Of a DNA stretch of 64,000 nt, positions 17,382 through 24,812 are shown in pieces; within the stretch, counting starts at the first letter, position 1; each line of letters begins with the position of its first letter. The translations under genes were made by a program, and so were the position numbers. The stretch is from Castellaniella sp041677825 (lineage in GTDB: Bacteria > Pseudomonadota > Gammaproteobacteria > Burkholderiales > Burkholderiaceae_B): positions 1 to 64,000 of the forward strand of contig NZ_JBAYPG010000002.1 in assembly GCF_041677825.1 (NCBI RefSeq). Direction: 5' to 3'. Under the pieces are notes generated by a model. That model worked only from the letters and a program-made list of their open reading frames with translations. It was not told the DNA's origin and did no database searches.

Positions 17382-18632
17382 TCATGAGGGTTCACCCTGT
17401 GCGGTCTTGCGTTTCGCCAGCGTGGCCAGTATGGACGCGGTGTGTTCCCCCAGCCTCGGCGGTGCTGCACGCGGGGTCGCCGACTGGCCATCGATGCGGA
17501 TCCCCAGGCCCACCTGGGGCACCTGTTGCGTGCCGTCCTGCAGCGTGAAAAACAGGCCGCGCTGCTGAAAGGCGAGATCATGTGCGGTTTCATCGACCCG
17601 GTTGATCGGCCCGGCCGGAACCCGACTGTTCGCGAAGATCTCGAGCCACTGCGCACGGGTTCGGGTGCGCAGGATCGCCTGGATGTCGGCCACGATTTCA
17701 CTGCGATGCGCACGCCGCCTCGCATTCGTGGAAAATTCAGGCCGGGCGGCATACTGCGGGTCGCCTACCGCCGCCCAGAAGCGTTTCCAGATGGCATCCG
17801 AACCCAGCCCCAGATTCAACAGCAGACCATCGGCGGTTTCGAAACTCTGATAAATGGCAATGACACTGTCCGTACCCCCCGAACGCGCAGGAATTTCACC
17901 CGAGCCCAGGTAGCTGGAAATCCGGCAGGCCAGAAACCGCGTCATGCTTTCGGCCAGGCTGATGTCGATCTTGGCGCCTTCGCCCGTGCGCTCACGCGCG
18001 AGCAAGGCCACCACGGCCGCCATGGCCGCGTCCTGGCCCGCCAGCATGTCGGCCGCCGGGGCGCCGATCTTCTGGGGGCGCCCATCGGCTTCGCCAGTGA
18101 TGTCCATGATGCCGGAATACCCTTCTGCGATCAGATCGTAGCAGGTCAGGTCGGCCCGCTCGCCGTCAAGGCCGAACCCCGTAATGGACACAAAGACCAG
18201 ATCGCTTTTCAACGCCCTGAGCGTTTCATGGTCGATGCCCAGTTTGCGCTGCACATCCAGCGGCTGGTTGCACACGAGCACATCGGCCCGCTGCAACAGG
18301 GCACGGAACTGCGCCTGCCCCTCGGCACAGCCCAGATCCAGAACCACGCTCTTCTTGTTGCGATTGACCGCAGTGAACCACAGGGAATGGCCTTCGAGGA
18401 ATGGAGGCCCCCAATGGCGGGCGTCATCGCCGTTGGGTCGCTCGACCTTGATGACTTCGGCTCCAAAATCCGACAGCAGCATGGTCGCGTACGGGCCGGC
18501 AATCGATGTCGTGAGGTCCAGGACGACAAACCCGGACAACATCTGAAACCCCGCGCCCACGGGCCGCACCGGCAAGTCCTGCCATGGCAGGCGGGCCGGT
18601 TCCAGCGCCTTTGCGGCATTGGCGTCATTCAT
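17382..18632 (-). CDS. Family III CoA-transferase (CaiB/BaiF)
   Basis: 416 residues. The N-terminal VVLDLTTSIAGPYATMLLSDFGAEVIKVE is the class III signature (GPYATMLLSDFGAEVIKVE). The aspartate that forms the acyl anhydride is most likely Asp195 in APAADMLAG, aligned by eye to GDSLAG of other members. It moves CoA between an acyl-CoA and a free acid and is the first gene of the 11-gene operon. GGAGG lies 6 bases before the ATG at 18632. A -24/-12 site lies 35 bp upstream of the start. Having both a CoA-transferase and a ligase suggests two entry acids or recycling of CoA from the product. Confidence 0.9.
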   Translation of the reverse strand: MNDANAAKALEPARLPWQDLPVRPVGAGFQMLSGFVVLDLTTSIAGPYATMLLSDFGAEVIKVERPNGDDARHWGPPFLEGHSLWFTAVNRNKKSVVLDLGCAEGQAQFRALLQRADVLVCNQPLDVQRKLGIDHETLRALKSDLVFVSITGFGLDGERADLTCYDLIAEGYSGIMDITGEADGRPQKIGAPAADMLAGQDAAMAAVVALLARERTGEGAKIDISLAESMTRFLACRISSYLGSGEIPARSGGTDSVIAIYQSFETADGLLLNLGLGSDAIWKRFWAAVGDPQYAARPEFSTNARRRAHRSEIVADIQAILRTRTRAQWLEIFANSRVPAGPINRVDETAHDLAFQQRGLFFTLQDGTQQVPQVGLGIRIDGQSATPRAAPPRLGEHTASILATLAKRKTAQGEPS

Positions 18633-18666
18633 CTTGCTTCCTCCGACAGACACAAGCCTTGTACCC

Positions 18667-18681
18667 GCAAGATCCATGCCA
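18667..18681 (-). promoter_or_regulatory. Sigma-54 -24/-12 promoter for the catabolic operon
   Basis: On the minus strand the bases read TGGCATGGATCTTGC, with the invariant GG and GC exactly 10 bases apart (consensus TGGCAC-N5-TTGC). One base differs from the consensus in the -24 block. The predicted transcript start, about 12 bases beyond the GC, falls some 20 bases before the CoA-transferase ATG. A sigma-54 activator gene ends just 43 bp upstream, which supports the call. Confidence 0.75.
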
Positions 18682-18723
18682 GAATGAGACGCGCCGTATG
18701 ACAACCGCTGAAAACCGCAGGCC

Positions 18724-20382
18724 TCAGCCCTGCATTTTCTTGTACAGATAGGTGCGCGAGATGCCGAGATATTCGGCCACCCTTTTCTTGTTGCCTTTGA
18801 ATCGCAGCATGGCTTCGTCCATGATCTCGCGCTCGTAGCGATCCAGGGCGTCTCGCAATCCACCTTCCTCTATGTCGCCCAGGCTGGCCAGGCCAGCCGT
18901 ACGCCCTGCGTGACCATCGGCTTGCGAAGCCGTGGCCTCGAAGTTCCGGATGCCCAGGCGCCCATCCTCGCAGAACACAAACGCGCGTTCGACCACATGA
19001 CGCAACTGGCGCACATTGCCTGGCCAGGCACGCCCCATGAGATGGTCCAGCGCATCGGTGTCCACGATGGGCATGTCACGACCATATTGTGTCGCAAATT
19101 CAGACAGAAAATGGTTCAGCAACTGCGGAATGTCTTCGAGACGTTCAGACAGCGCCGGGACATGAATGATCACCGGGCTGATGCGATAGAACAGATCGAG
19201 GCGGAAGCGCCCAAGCTCGACGAACTCTTCAAGATCACGGTTGGTCGCCGAGCAGAGCCGGAAATCGATCTTTCTCGGGCTGGCACTGCCCACGCGTTCG
19301 ACGATGCGGTCTTGCAGAACGCGCAGCAGCTTGGCCTGAACCTCGAGAGGCATATCGCCGATTTCATCGAGAAACAACGTGCCCCGATCTGCCTGCTCGA
19401 ATTTCCCGGCGCGGCCCTTTTGATCGGCCCCGGTGAATGAACCCGGGGCATAGCCGAACAGTTCACTTTCGACCAGCTGGGCCGGCAGGGCGGCGGCATT
19501 GACCGTGACCAGGCGCTCTGGACTGCGCGAACTGAGCATGTGCAGGGCCTGGGCGACCAGTTCCTTGCCTGTCCCGCTTTCACCCTGGATCAGCACCGGG
19601 ATGTCCAGCGGCGCAATCTTGCGGATCTGGTCGCGCAACCGCATGATGGCTGGGCTGTGTCCGATGATCGCATCGAGGCACGATTCTTTCTGGCGATTCT
19701 TGCGTGCCTCGGTGCGGTAGGTCTCGATCTCTTCTTCGAGCACATTGATGCGCCGCGCCAGGGCCTCGACCTGTTGCGGACCCTTGAACATCACCCGCCC
19801 GATCGCCCCGACCACCCTGCCTTGATGCCGGATGGGATGGCGCGACACGACGCGCTCGCCGCCACGCATGCGCTGAATCTGCCCCACTTCGGCGACCCCG
19901 GTGCGCACAACGTGGTTCAGGCGCGTGTTTTCGATTACATCGGTGACCTTTTTCCCTACACCTTCACCTTCTTTCAAGCCGAAGAATTTTTCGTGAATGG
20001 GGGATACGAACACCAGGCGCTCATGGGCATCGATGATGGCCATGCCATCGAACGGATCCAGCAGCAGGTGCTCGATGATGTCGAAAGCAAACGGGACCCC
20101 CAGCAGGAAGCGCAGGACCGTCTCGCCCTGATCCCCGAAAAACACCACCAGCACACCCTGCGCGAAGCGGGTCACGATGGCCGTATAGCGTATGTCGGTG
20201 AAAGTGACGATCTGCAGGCGCCTCTGGACGGCCTCTTGCAGCCATGCCGCATCGAGCAGCAATGCCCGCAGGCGCGCCTGCGATGCGACACCCGCATGGC
20301 TCTGAAGCCTGCCATCGGGATCGATGACGGCAATCCCCAGGATGCCATCGTGCTGCATTTCTGCAGATGAATCCATGCTCAT
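18724..20382 (-). CDS. Sigma-54-dependent enhancer-binding activator, PAS-AAA+-Fis type
   Basis: 552 residues. The N-terminal sensor half (about 1-235) includes a PAS-like segment (FDGMAIIDAHERLVFVSP, about 111-128) and a coiled linker. The AAA+ domain has Walker A GESGTGKE at 267-274 and Walker B LFLDEIGD at 336-343. The sigma-54-contacting L1 loop reads GSFTGA (314-319) in place of the usual GAFTGA. The C-terminus is a Fis-type helix-turn-helix (NKKRVAEYLGISRTYLYKKM). AGGAG precedes the ATG at 20382. It lies upstream of the sigma-54-promoted operon and divergent from an rpoN paralogue, so it is the probable activator of both. The N-terminal sensor lacks a two-component receiver, so it probably senses a small molecule (inference). 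Confidence 0.92.
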   Translation of the reverse strand: MSMDSSAEMQHDGILGIAVIDPDGRLQSHAGVASQARLRALLLDAAWLQEAVQRRLQIVTFTDIRYTAIVTRFAQGVLVVFFGDQGETVLRFLLGVPFAFDIIEHLLLDPFDGMAIIDAHERLVFVSPIHEKFFGLKEGEGVGKKVTDVIENTRLNHVVRTGVAEVGQIQRMRGGERVVSRHPIRHQGRVVGAIGRVMFKGPQQVEALARRINVLEEEIETYRTEARKNRQKESCLDAIIGHSPAIMRLRDQIRKIAPLDIPVLIQGESGTGKELVAQALHMLSSRSPERLVTVNAAALPAQLVESELFGYAPGSFTGADQKGRAGKFEQADRGTLFLDEIGDMPLEVQAKLLRVLQDRIVERVGSASPRKIDFRLCSATNRDLEEFVELGRFRLDLFYRISPVIIHVPALSERLEDIPQLLNHFLSEFATQYGRDMPIVDTDALDHLMGRAWPGNVRQLRHVVERAFVFCEDGRLGIRNFEATASQADGHAGRTAGLASLGDIEEGGLRDALDRYEREIMDEAMLRFKGNKKRVAEYLGISRTYLYKKMQG

Positions 20383-20416
20383 GCTTTGCTCCTGTTGGGA
20401 GTGGCCCCGCAGCATC

Positions 20417-20454
20417 CACATGCCAGCTGCAGCGTTCACATGCCAGCTGCAGCG
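20417..20454. repeat. Tandem 18-bp repeat, candidate upstream activating sites
   Basis: CACATGCCAGCTGCAGCG is present exactly at 20417-20434 and 20437-20454, a 20-bp period that puts both copies on the same DNA face. Each copy contains the palindromes CAGCTG and GCTGCAGC. The repeats end about 150 bp upstream of the -24 element at 20606, a usual distance for enhancer sites of sigma-54 activators. Binding by the adjacent activator is inferred. Confidence 0.6.
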
Positions 20455-20605
20455 CCCGTGTCAACTGCAAGTACCCGTGTCGCCCGCCGGGAGGCCCCCC
20501 GCAATGGATGCATTTTGTCTTTTTTGCGGACACCATGTCAATTCAGCCACCAAAATGAACGAATACCGTACGCAATCGATACAAAAAGGACCTAACCATG
20601 CTGTT

Positions 20606-20620
20606 TGGCACGGAAATTGC
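20606..20620 (+). promoter_or_regulatory. Consensus sigma-54 promoter driving the rpoN paralogue
   Basis: TGGCACGGAAATTGC matches TGGCAC-N5-TTGC exactly, with GG and GC 10 bases apart. The predicted start near 20632 leaves a leader of about 115 bases before the rpoN ATG. A sigma-54 gene read from a sigma-54 promoter implies autoregulation or dependence on a second sigma-54. Confidence 0.82.
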
Positions 20621-20747
20621 GTACAGCCTATGATTGGAGAATCAGGTCTGCCGGACGAACCGTCCTGTAAACGGGCCGCAGCCATACAGGCAAAGCGGCC
20701 TGATCGTTGTCCGGCAGCCAGGTGTCATCCACGGAGGGCAACCGAAC

Positions 20748-22184
20748 ATGAAAATCGAACTGGGGGCAGCCCAGCAGATCCGGCCATCACTGGCCATCAC
20801 CCAGCAGTCCATCCAGGCCATAGAAATCCTTGGATACGGGCAGGAAGAACTCGATGCGTTCCTCCAGGAGCAGCTGGATGGCAACCCTCTGCTGCAACAG
20901 GACTCGACGGAACCCACAGGCACGAGCGCGCATGTACTGCCCGCACGGCCTCCGGCACGCCCATACGCCGATCGATTGCCAGGACAGGGCGGTGCCACGG
21001 CCGATCTGCAATCCGTGGCCGAGTTCGTCAGCGCCCGGACCACCTTGCGGGACCATCTGCACCTGCAGCTCGCCTTGCTCAGGATCCCGGACGATCAATG
21101 CGTGCTGGCGCGGTATCTGATCGACTCGCTCGAGCCCGACGGCTATTTGCGCTGTGCGCCGGACGATCTGGCCGCCCTCCTGGATCTACCTGCCGGAAGC
21201 TTCGATCGAGCCCTGCACCTGGTGCAGGCCCTCGATCCAGCGGGCGTCGGGGCACGCTGCCTGGCAGAATGCATGACCTTGCAATTGCTGGACCAGGGCC
21301 GGTTGTCACCCGCCTTGCAAACCCTGCTGGCCAACCTCGAACTCATCGAACGTGGCGATGTCGAGCGGCTCGCGCGGCGCTGCGAGGTGACCGTCGCGCA
21401 ATTGAGCGATCTGATCGCGATCCTGCGTACCCTGGATCCCCGGCCCGGCAATCGTTTCAATTTCGAACCCATCCAGCCCGCCCTGCCGGACATTCTGGTC
21501 TGCACGGGCCCCGGAGGCCGGGTGTCCGTAGAGTACAATCCGGCGCTCATGCCGAGACTGCTGATCGACCGCACGTATTTCACCGAGCTCGACGCCAGCC
21601 TGCGGGCCGATTGCGACCGGGATTTCCTGCAGACGTGCCTGCGCCAGGCCAACAGCCTGATCCATCATCTCGACCAACGGATACAGACCACCCTGCGCAT
21701 CGCCACCGAAATCGTGCGCAACCAGGTGGACTATCTATTGCACGGCGACGGCCATCTCAGGCCACTGCTGCAGAAGGACATCGCACGCGTGCTGGGGCTG
21801 CATGAATCCACCATAAGCCGTGGCATCGCCAATAAATACATGCAGTGCCCCCAAGGCCTGGTGCCCTTCAGGCACTTCTTCTCCGACAGCCTGCAGGCTG
21901 CAAATGGTGAACAGGACATCGCGGCAAGCGCCATCCGGCATCGCATCCGCGACCTGGTGTCCGGTGAAAGCCATGAATCGGTGCTGTCCGATGACGCGAT
22001 CGTCGATCTGCTGCAAGGCGAAGGGATCCAGATCGCACGCCGCACCGTGGCCAAATACCGGACCCAGCTGAACATACCTTCGTCGACCCAGCGCCGCAGA
22101 CGCAAGCGCCTGCCCTGGCACACAACAACCCACCACTCAACCGGATCACCATATGTCGCCACTGAACGATATTCTCGTCCTTGA
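20748..22184 (+). CDS. rpoN: RNA polymerase sigma-54 factor paralogue
   Basis: 478 residues. Region I (1-50) is glutamine-rich but divergent: AITQQSIQAIEILGYGQEEL stands where typical RpoN has a TPQLQQAIRLLQLSTLEL-like sequence. The core-binding region shows ALDPAGVGARCLAECMTLQL (161-180). The DNA-binding helix-turn-helix is around 342-363 (KDIARVLGLHESTISRGIA). The RpoN box ARRTVAKYR is intact at 430-438. The C-terminus carries an extra basic tail of about 30 residues, part of it overlapping the next gene. The setting beside an activator and a catabolic operon suggests an accessory copy, not the housekeeping rpoN (which normally sits near lptB and hpf). GGAGG precedes the ATG. Confidence 0.92.
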   Translation: MKIELGAAQQIRPSLAITQQSIQAIEILGYGQEELDAFLQEQLDGNPLLQQDSTEPTGTSAHVLPARPPARPYADRLPGQGGATADLQSVAEFVSARTTLRDHLHLQLALLRIPDDQCVLARYLIDSLEPDGYLRCAPDDLAALLDLPAGSFDRALHLVQALDPAGVGARCLAECMTLQLLDQGRLSPALQTLLANLELIERGDVERLARRCEVTVAQLSDLIAILRTLDPRPGNRFNFEPIQPALPDILVCTGPGGRVSVEYNPALMPRLLIDRTYFTELDASLRADCDRDFLQTCLRQANSLIHHLDQRIQTTLRIATEIVRNQVDYLLHGDGHLRPLLQKDIARVLGLHESTISRGIANKYMQCPQGLVPFRHFFSDSLQAANGEQDIAASAIRHRIRDLVSGESHESVLSDDAIVDLLQGEGIQIARRTVAKYRTQLNIPSSTQRRRRKRLPWHTTTHHSTGSPYVATERYSRP

Positions 22185-23253
22185 TTTCAGCACCCTGCTG
22201 CCCGGCCCCATGGCCACCCTGTTCCTCGCCGATGCCGGCGCGCGGGTGATCAAGATCGAGCGCCCACCCACCGGCGATGAAATGCGCCTGTACCAGCCGT
22301 CCGTGCAGAACGAAGGAATCAATTTCGGCATGCTGAACCGCGGCAAGGAAAGCCTGAGCCTGAACATCAAGGACGCCGATGCCATGGCCCGGCTGCGGCC
22401 GCTGCTGGAACAGGCAGACGTCATCATCGAACAGTTCCGCCCCGGCGTGATGGCCCGGCTTGGGCTCGCCCATGACGATGTCCGGGCCCTGAATCCCGAC
22501 ATCATCTACTGCTCCATCAATGGCTGGGGCAGTACCGGCCCCAAGGCCACGCTGGCCGGACACGATCTCAACTACATGGCCGAGACCGGCGTACTGGGGT
22601 TGAGCGTGGACAGCACGGGCGCACCGATCCTGCCGCCGATTCTCGCAGCGGACATCGCGGGTGGCGCGTACCCAGCGCTGATCAACATCCTGCTGGCTCT
22701 GCGGCGCCGCGACCAGACCGGCGAAGGCTGCCTGATCGAAGTCGCCATGGGCGAAAACCTTTTCCCTTTCCTGTACTGGGCCCTGGGCAATGCCAACGCC
22801 CTGGATCGCTGGCCGGTTGCGGGTGGTGAAACGGTGACGGGGGGCACGCCACGCTATCAGATCTATCGCACGCTCGACAACCGCCACCTGGCCGCGGCCC
22901 CTCTGGAAGATCGTTTCTGGGCCAATTTCGTCGCCGTGCTCGGGCTGCCACCGGAACTCGCGGACGACCATCGCGACCCCGCGGCCACACGCGCAGCGGT
23001 TGCAGAAGTGATTGCGCGCAAGAATGCCGCCGAGTGGATGCAGGCGTTCGAGGGCATGGACGTCTGCTGCTCGATCGTGCTGACGCTGCAGGAAGCACTG
23101 CAGGATCCACATTGGGCCGCCCGCAATACGTTCAGCCGATCGCTGCAGCTGGGTGGCAAGACCATCCCTGCCCTGCCTTCGATCATCGCGCCCGCCTTGC
23201 GCAGCACCACAGTGGCGCCGCAAGCCCCGGAGCTGGGCAGCCTCACGCCCTGA
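22153..23253 (+). CDS. Alpha-methylacyl-CoA racemase / family III CoA-transferase
   Basis: 366 residues of the CaiB/BaiF fold. The opening LDFSTLLPGPMATLFLADAG and the VIKIERP motif are family marks. GHDLNYMAETG (His137) and AADIAGG (Asp167) match the His/Asp pair of alpha-methylacyl-CoA racemases better than the aspartate-only CoA-transferases. It would interconvert (R)- and (S)-2-methylacyl-CoA so that an S-specific acyl-CoA dehydrogenase can act. It overlaps the end of the rpoN paralogue by 32 bp, so the two are probably co-transcribed from the sigma-54 promoter. Length and motifs argue for an active enzyme. A plain CoA-transferase is the alternative. Confidence 0.85.
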   Translation: MSPLNDILVLDFSTLLPGPMATLFLADAGARVIKIERPPTGDEMRLYQPSVQNEGINFGMLNRGKESLSLNIKDADAMARLRPLLEQADVIIEQFRPGVMARLGLAHDDVRALNPDIIYCSINGWGSTGPKATLAGHDLNYMAETGVLGLSVDSTGAPILPPILAADIAGGAYPALINILLALRRRDQTGEGCLIEVAMGENLFPFLYWALGNANALDRWPVAGGETVTGGTPRYQIYRTLDNRHLAAAPLEDRFWANFVAVLGLPPELADDHRDPAATRAAVAEVIARKNAAEWMQAFEGMDVCCSIVLTLQEALQDPHWAARNTFSRSLQLGGKTIPALPSIIAPALRSTTVAPQAPELGSLTP

Positions 23254-23331
23254 CCGACACCATGTGACCGACCGGCACCCTGTGAAGCCCCGTGCCATTG
23301 CGGTCACGCACCAGCCCGAGAGCAGCCGTCA

Positions 23332-23365
23332 GGCTGGCTGGCCAGCCATACCGGGCCAGCCAGCC
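23332..23365. terminator. Bidirectional terminator hairpin between racemase and thiolase genes
   Basis: GGCTGGCTGGCC (23332-23343) and GGCCAGCCAGCC (23354-23365) form a perfect 12-bp stem with a 10-base loop. The hairpin lies in the 137-bp gap between two convergent genes. No T-run follows on either strand, so the efficiency is uncertain. Confidence 0.6.
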
Positions 23366-23390
23366 CGATGAGCGGGCCTGAGCCAATCGG

Positions 23391-24596
23391 TCAGACGCGC
23401 TCGAGCACCACGGCAATCCCCTGGCCCACCCCGATGCACATGGTCACCAGCGCGTACCGCCCCTGGACATGATGCAGGCGATTGATGGCCGTGGTGGCCA
23501 GACGCGCGCCACTGGCACCCAGTGGGTGACCCAGGGCAATGGCACCACCCCAGGCATTCACCCGGGCATCGTCGTCGGCGATGCCCAGCTGGCGCAGTAC
23601 CGCCAGCCCCTGTGCCGCAAAGGCTTCATTCAGTTCGATGACATCCATCTGCTCGAGTGACAGACCCGTCTGTGCCAGCACTTTGCGGGACGCAGGCACA
23701 GGGCCGATGCCCATCACCCGTGGCGCCACACCCGCCACCGCCATGCCGACCACGCGAGCACGCGGCTGCAGGCCGAAGCGGGCGGCCTGGGCCTCGCCTG
23801 CCAGCAGCAGGGCACATGCACCGTCATTGACCCCGCTTGCGTTGCCCGCGGTCACCGTACCCTCGGGGTGCACCACACCCCGCAGGCGCCCCAGGACCTC
23901 CAGACTGGTCAATCGTGGATGCTCGTCCGTATCCACCACCAGCGGATCGCCTTTTCTGCGCGGTACGTGCACCGCCACGATTTCCCGTGCCAGATGGCCG
24001 GCCGCCTGCGCCGCATGGGCCCGCTCCTGGCTGGTCTGGGCCATGAGATCCTGGTCGTGGCGGCTGATGCCATATTCGCGGGCCACGATTTCAGCCGTTT
24101 CGGGCATTGAATCGACCCCATATTGCTGCTTGAGCAACGGGTTGACGAAACGCCAGCCTATGGTGGTGTCGTACACGGCATTGGCGCGCGCATAGGCGGA
24201 TTCAGCCTTGGGCATGACGAAAGGTGCCCGGCTCATGCTCTCGACCCCGCCAGCGATGGCCAACCCGGTCTCGCCCAGGCGGATTGCGCGCGCCGCGCTG
24301 CCGACGGCATCCAGCCCCGAGCCGCACAGCCGGTTGATGGTCATGGCCGGCACCGCGATGGGCAGCCCCGCAAGCAAAGTGGCCATGCGCGCCACATTGC
24401 GATTGTCTTCACCCGATTGATTGGCACACCCCATGAGTACGTCATCCACGCACTCCCAGTCGACACCCGGATTGCGCTCGACGAGTGCGCGCACGGGGAT
24501 CGCTGCCAGATCATCGGTACGCACGCTGGACAGTGCGCCCCCGTAGCGCCCGAACGGCGTTCGGATGGCATCACAAATAAAAGCCTGACGGTTCAT
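23391..24596 (-). CDS. Acetyl-CoA acyltransferase, 3-oxoadipyl-CoA thiolase type (PcaF/PaaJ-like)
   Basis: 401 residues. Cys91 in TINRLCGSGLDAVGS is the acyl-accepting cysteine; the C-terminal GHPLGASGAR and MCIGVGQG supply His and the second cysteine. The start (IRTPFGRYGGALSSVRTDDL) and the GCANQSGEDNRNVARM segment closely resemble beta-ketoadipyl-CoA thiolases PcaF and PaaJ. It would cleave a 3-oxoacyl-CoA, finishing the beta-oxidation begun by the operon at 6815-18632. It is transcribed alone leftward and has its own -24/-12 site at 24675-24689, which ties it to the same sigma-54 control despite lying on the far side of the rpoN paralogue. Confidence 0.92.
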   Translation of the reverse strand: MNRQAFICDAIRTPFGRYGGALSSVRTDDLAAIPVRALVERNPGVDWECVDDVLMGCANQSGEDNRNVARMATLLAGLPIAVPAMTINRLCGSGLDAVGSAARAIRLGETGLAIAGGVESMSRAPFVMPKAESAYARANAVYDTTIGWRFVNPLLKQQYGVDSMPETAEIVAREYGISRHDQDLMAQTSQERAHAAQAAGHLAREIVAVHVPRRKGDPLVVDTDEHPRLTSLEVLGRLRGVVHPEGTVTAGNASGVNDGACALLLAGEAQAARFGLQPRARVVGMAVAGVAPRVMGIGPVPASRKVLAQTGLSLEQMDVIELNEAFAAQGLAVLRQLGIADDDARVNAWGGAIALGHPLGASGARLATTAINRLHHVQGRYALVTMCIGVGQGIAVVLERV

Positions 24597-24674
24597 GAAA
24601 AATCCTCTGATGAAAAATGTGGCGTGCATGCTGCGGACAACAGCCGCGCGAACCAGGACTGCAGATGTACAACC

Positions 24675-24689
24675 GCAAGAATTGTGCCA
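24675..24689 (-). promoter_or_regulatory. Consensus sigma-54 promoter of the thiolase gene
   Basis: The minus strand reads TGGCACAATTCTTGC, an exact match to TGGCAC-N5-TTGC with GG-N10-GC spacing. It lies 79 bp upstream of the thiolase ATG, in the gap divergent from tsaE. No clear copy of the 18-bp repeat of 20417-20454 is visible upstream. Confidence 0.8.
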
Positions 24690-24812
24690 TGGCTGACTGA
24701 AACACGCCGATCAGCCCCCTGCCCGCGGCGGCGCGGCACCTGGCCAGAGACACGACCTATAACGCCAGATCGCATAAAATGCAACGCATCCACCCAGGCC
24801 AAACCGGCCGCA

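Larger units (their letters stand above)
20383..20747. other. 365-bp divergent control region between the activator and rpoN paralogue
   Basis: No gene is seen here. From left to right it holds tandem repeats at 20417-20454, a CCCGTGTC direct repeat at 20455-20462 and 20474-20481, an inverted GACA-CCA-TGTC at 20529-20539, a consensus sigma-54 promoter at 20606-20620 and a GGAGG ribosome site just before the rpoN ATG at 20748. I found no convincing -24/-12 site for the leftward activator gene, which may use the housekeeping sigma factor. Confidence 0.7.

Noticed and set aside
17442..18701. Open frame of 419 codons on the plus strand
   Set aside because: It is antisense to the family III CoA-transferase gene with its signature sequences; no homology is recognisable in this frame.
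20411..20454. A -24/-12 site for the activator gene on the minus strand
   Set aside because: TGGCAT elements appear inside the 18-bp repeats, but the GG-to-GC spacing is 9, not 10, so they do not fit a sigma-54 promoter.
21868..23307. Open frame of 479 codons on the minus strand
   Set aside because: It is opposite the end of the rpoN paralogue and the racemase gene; the plus-strand proteins have clear motifs while this frame has none.
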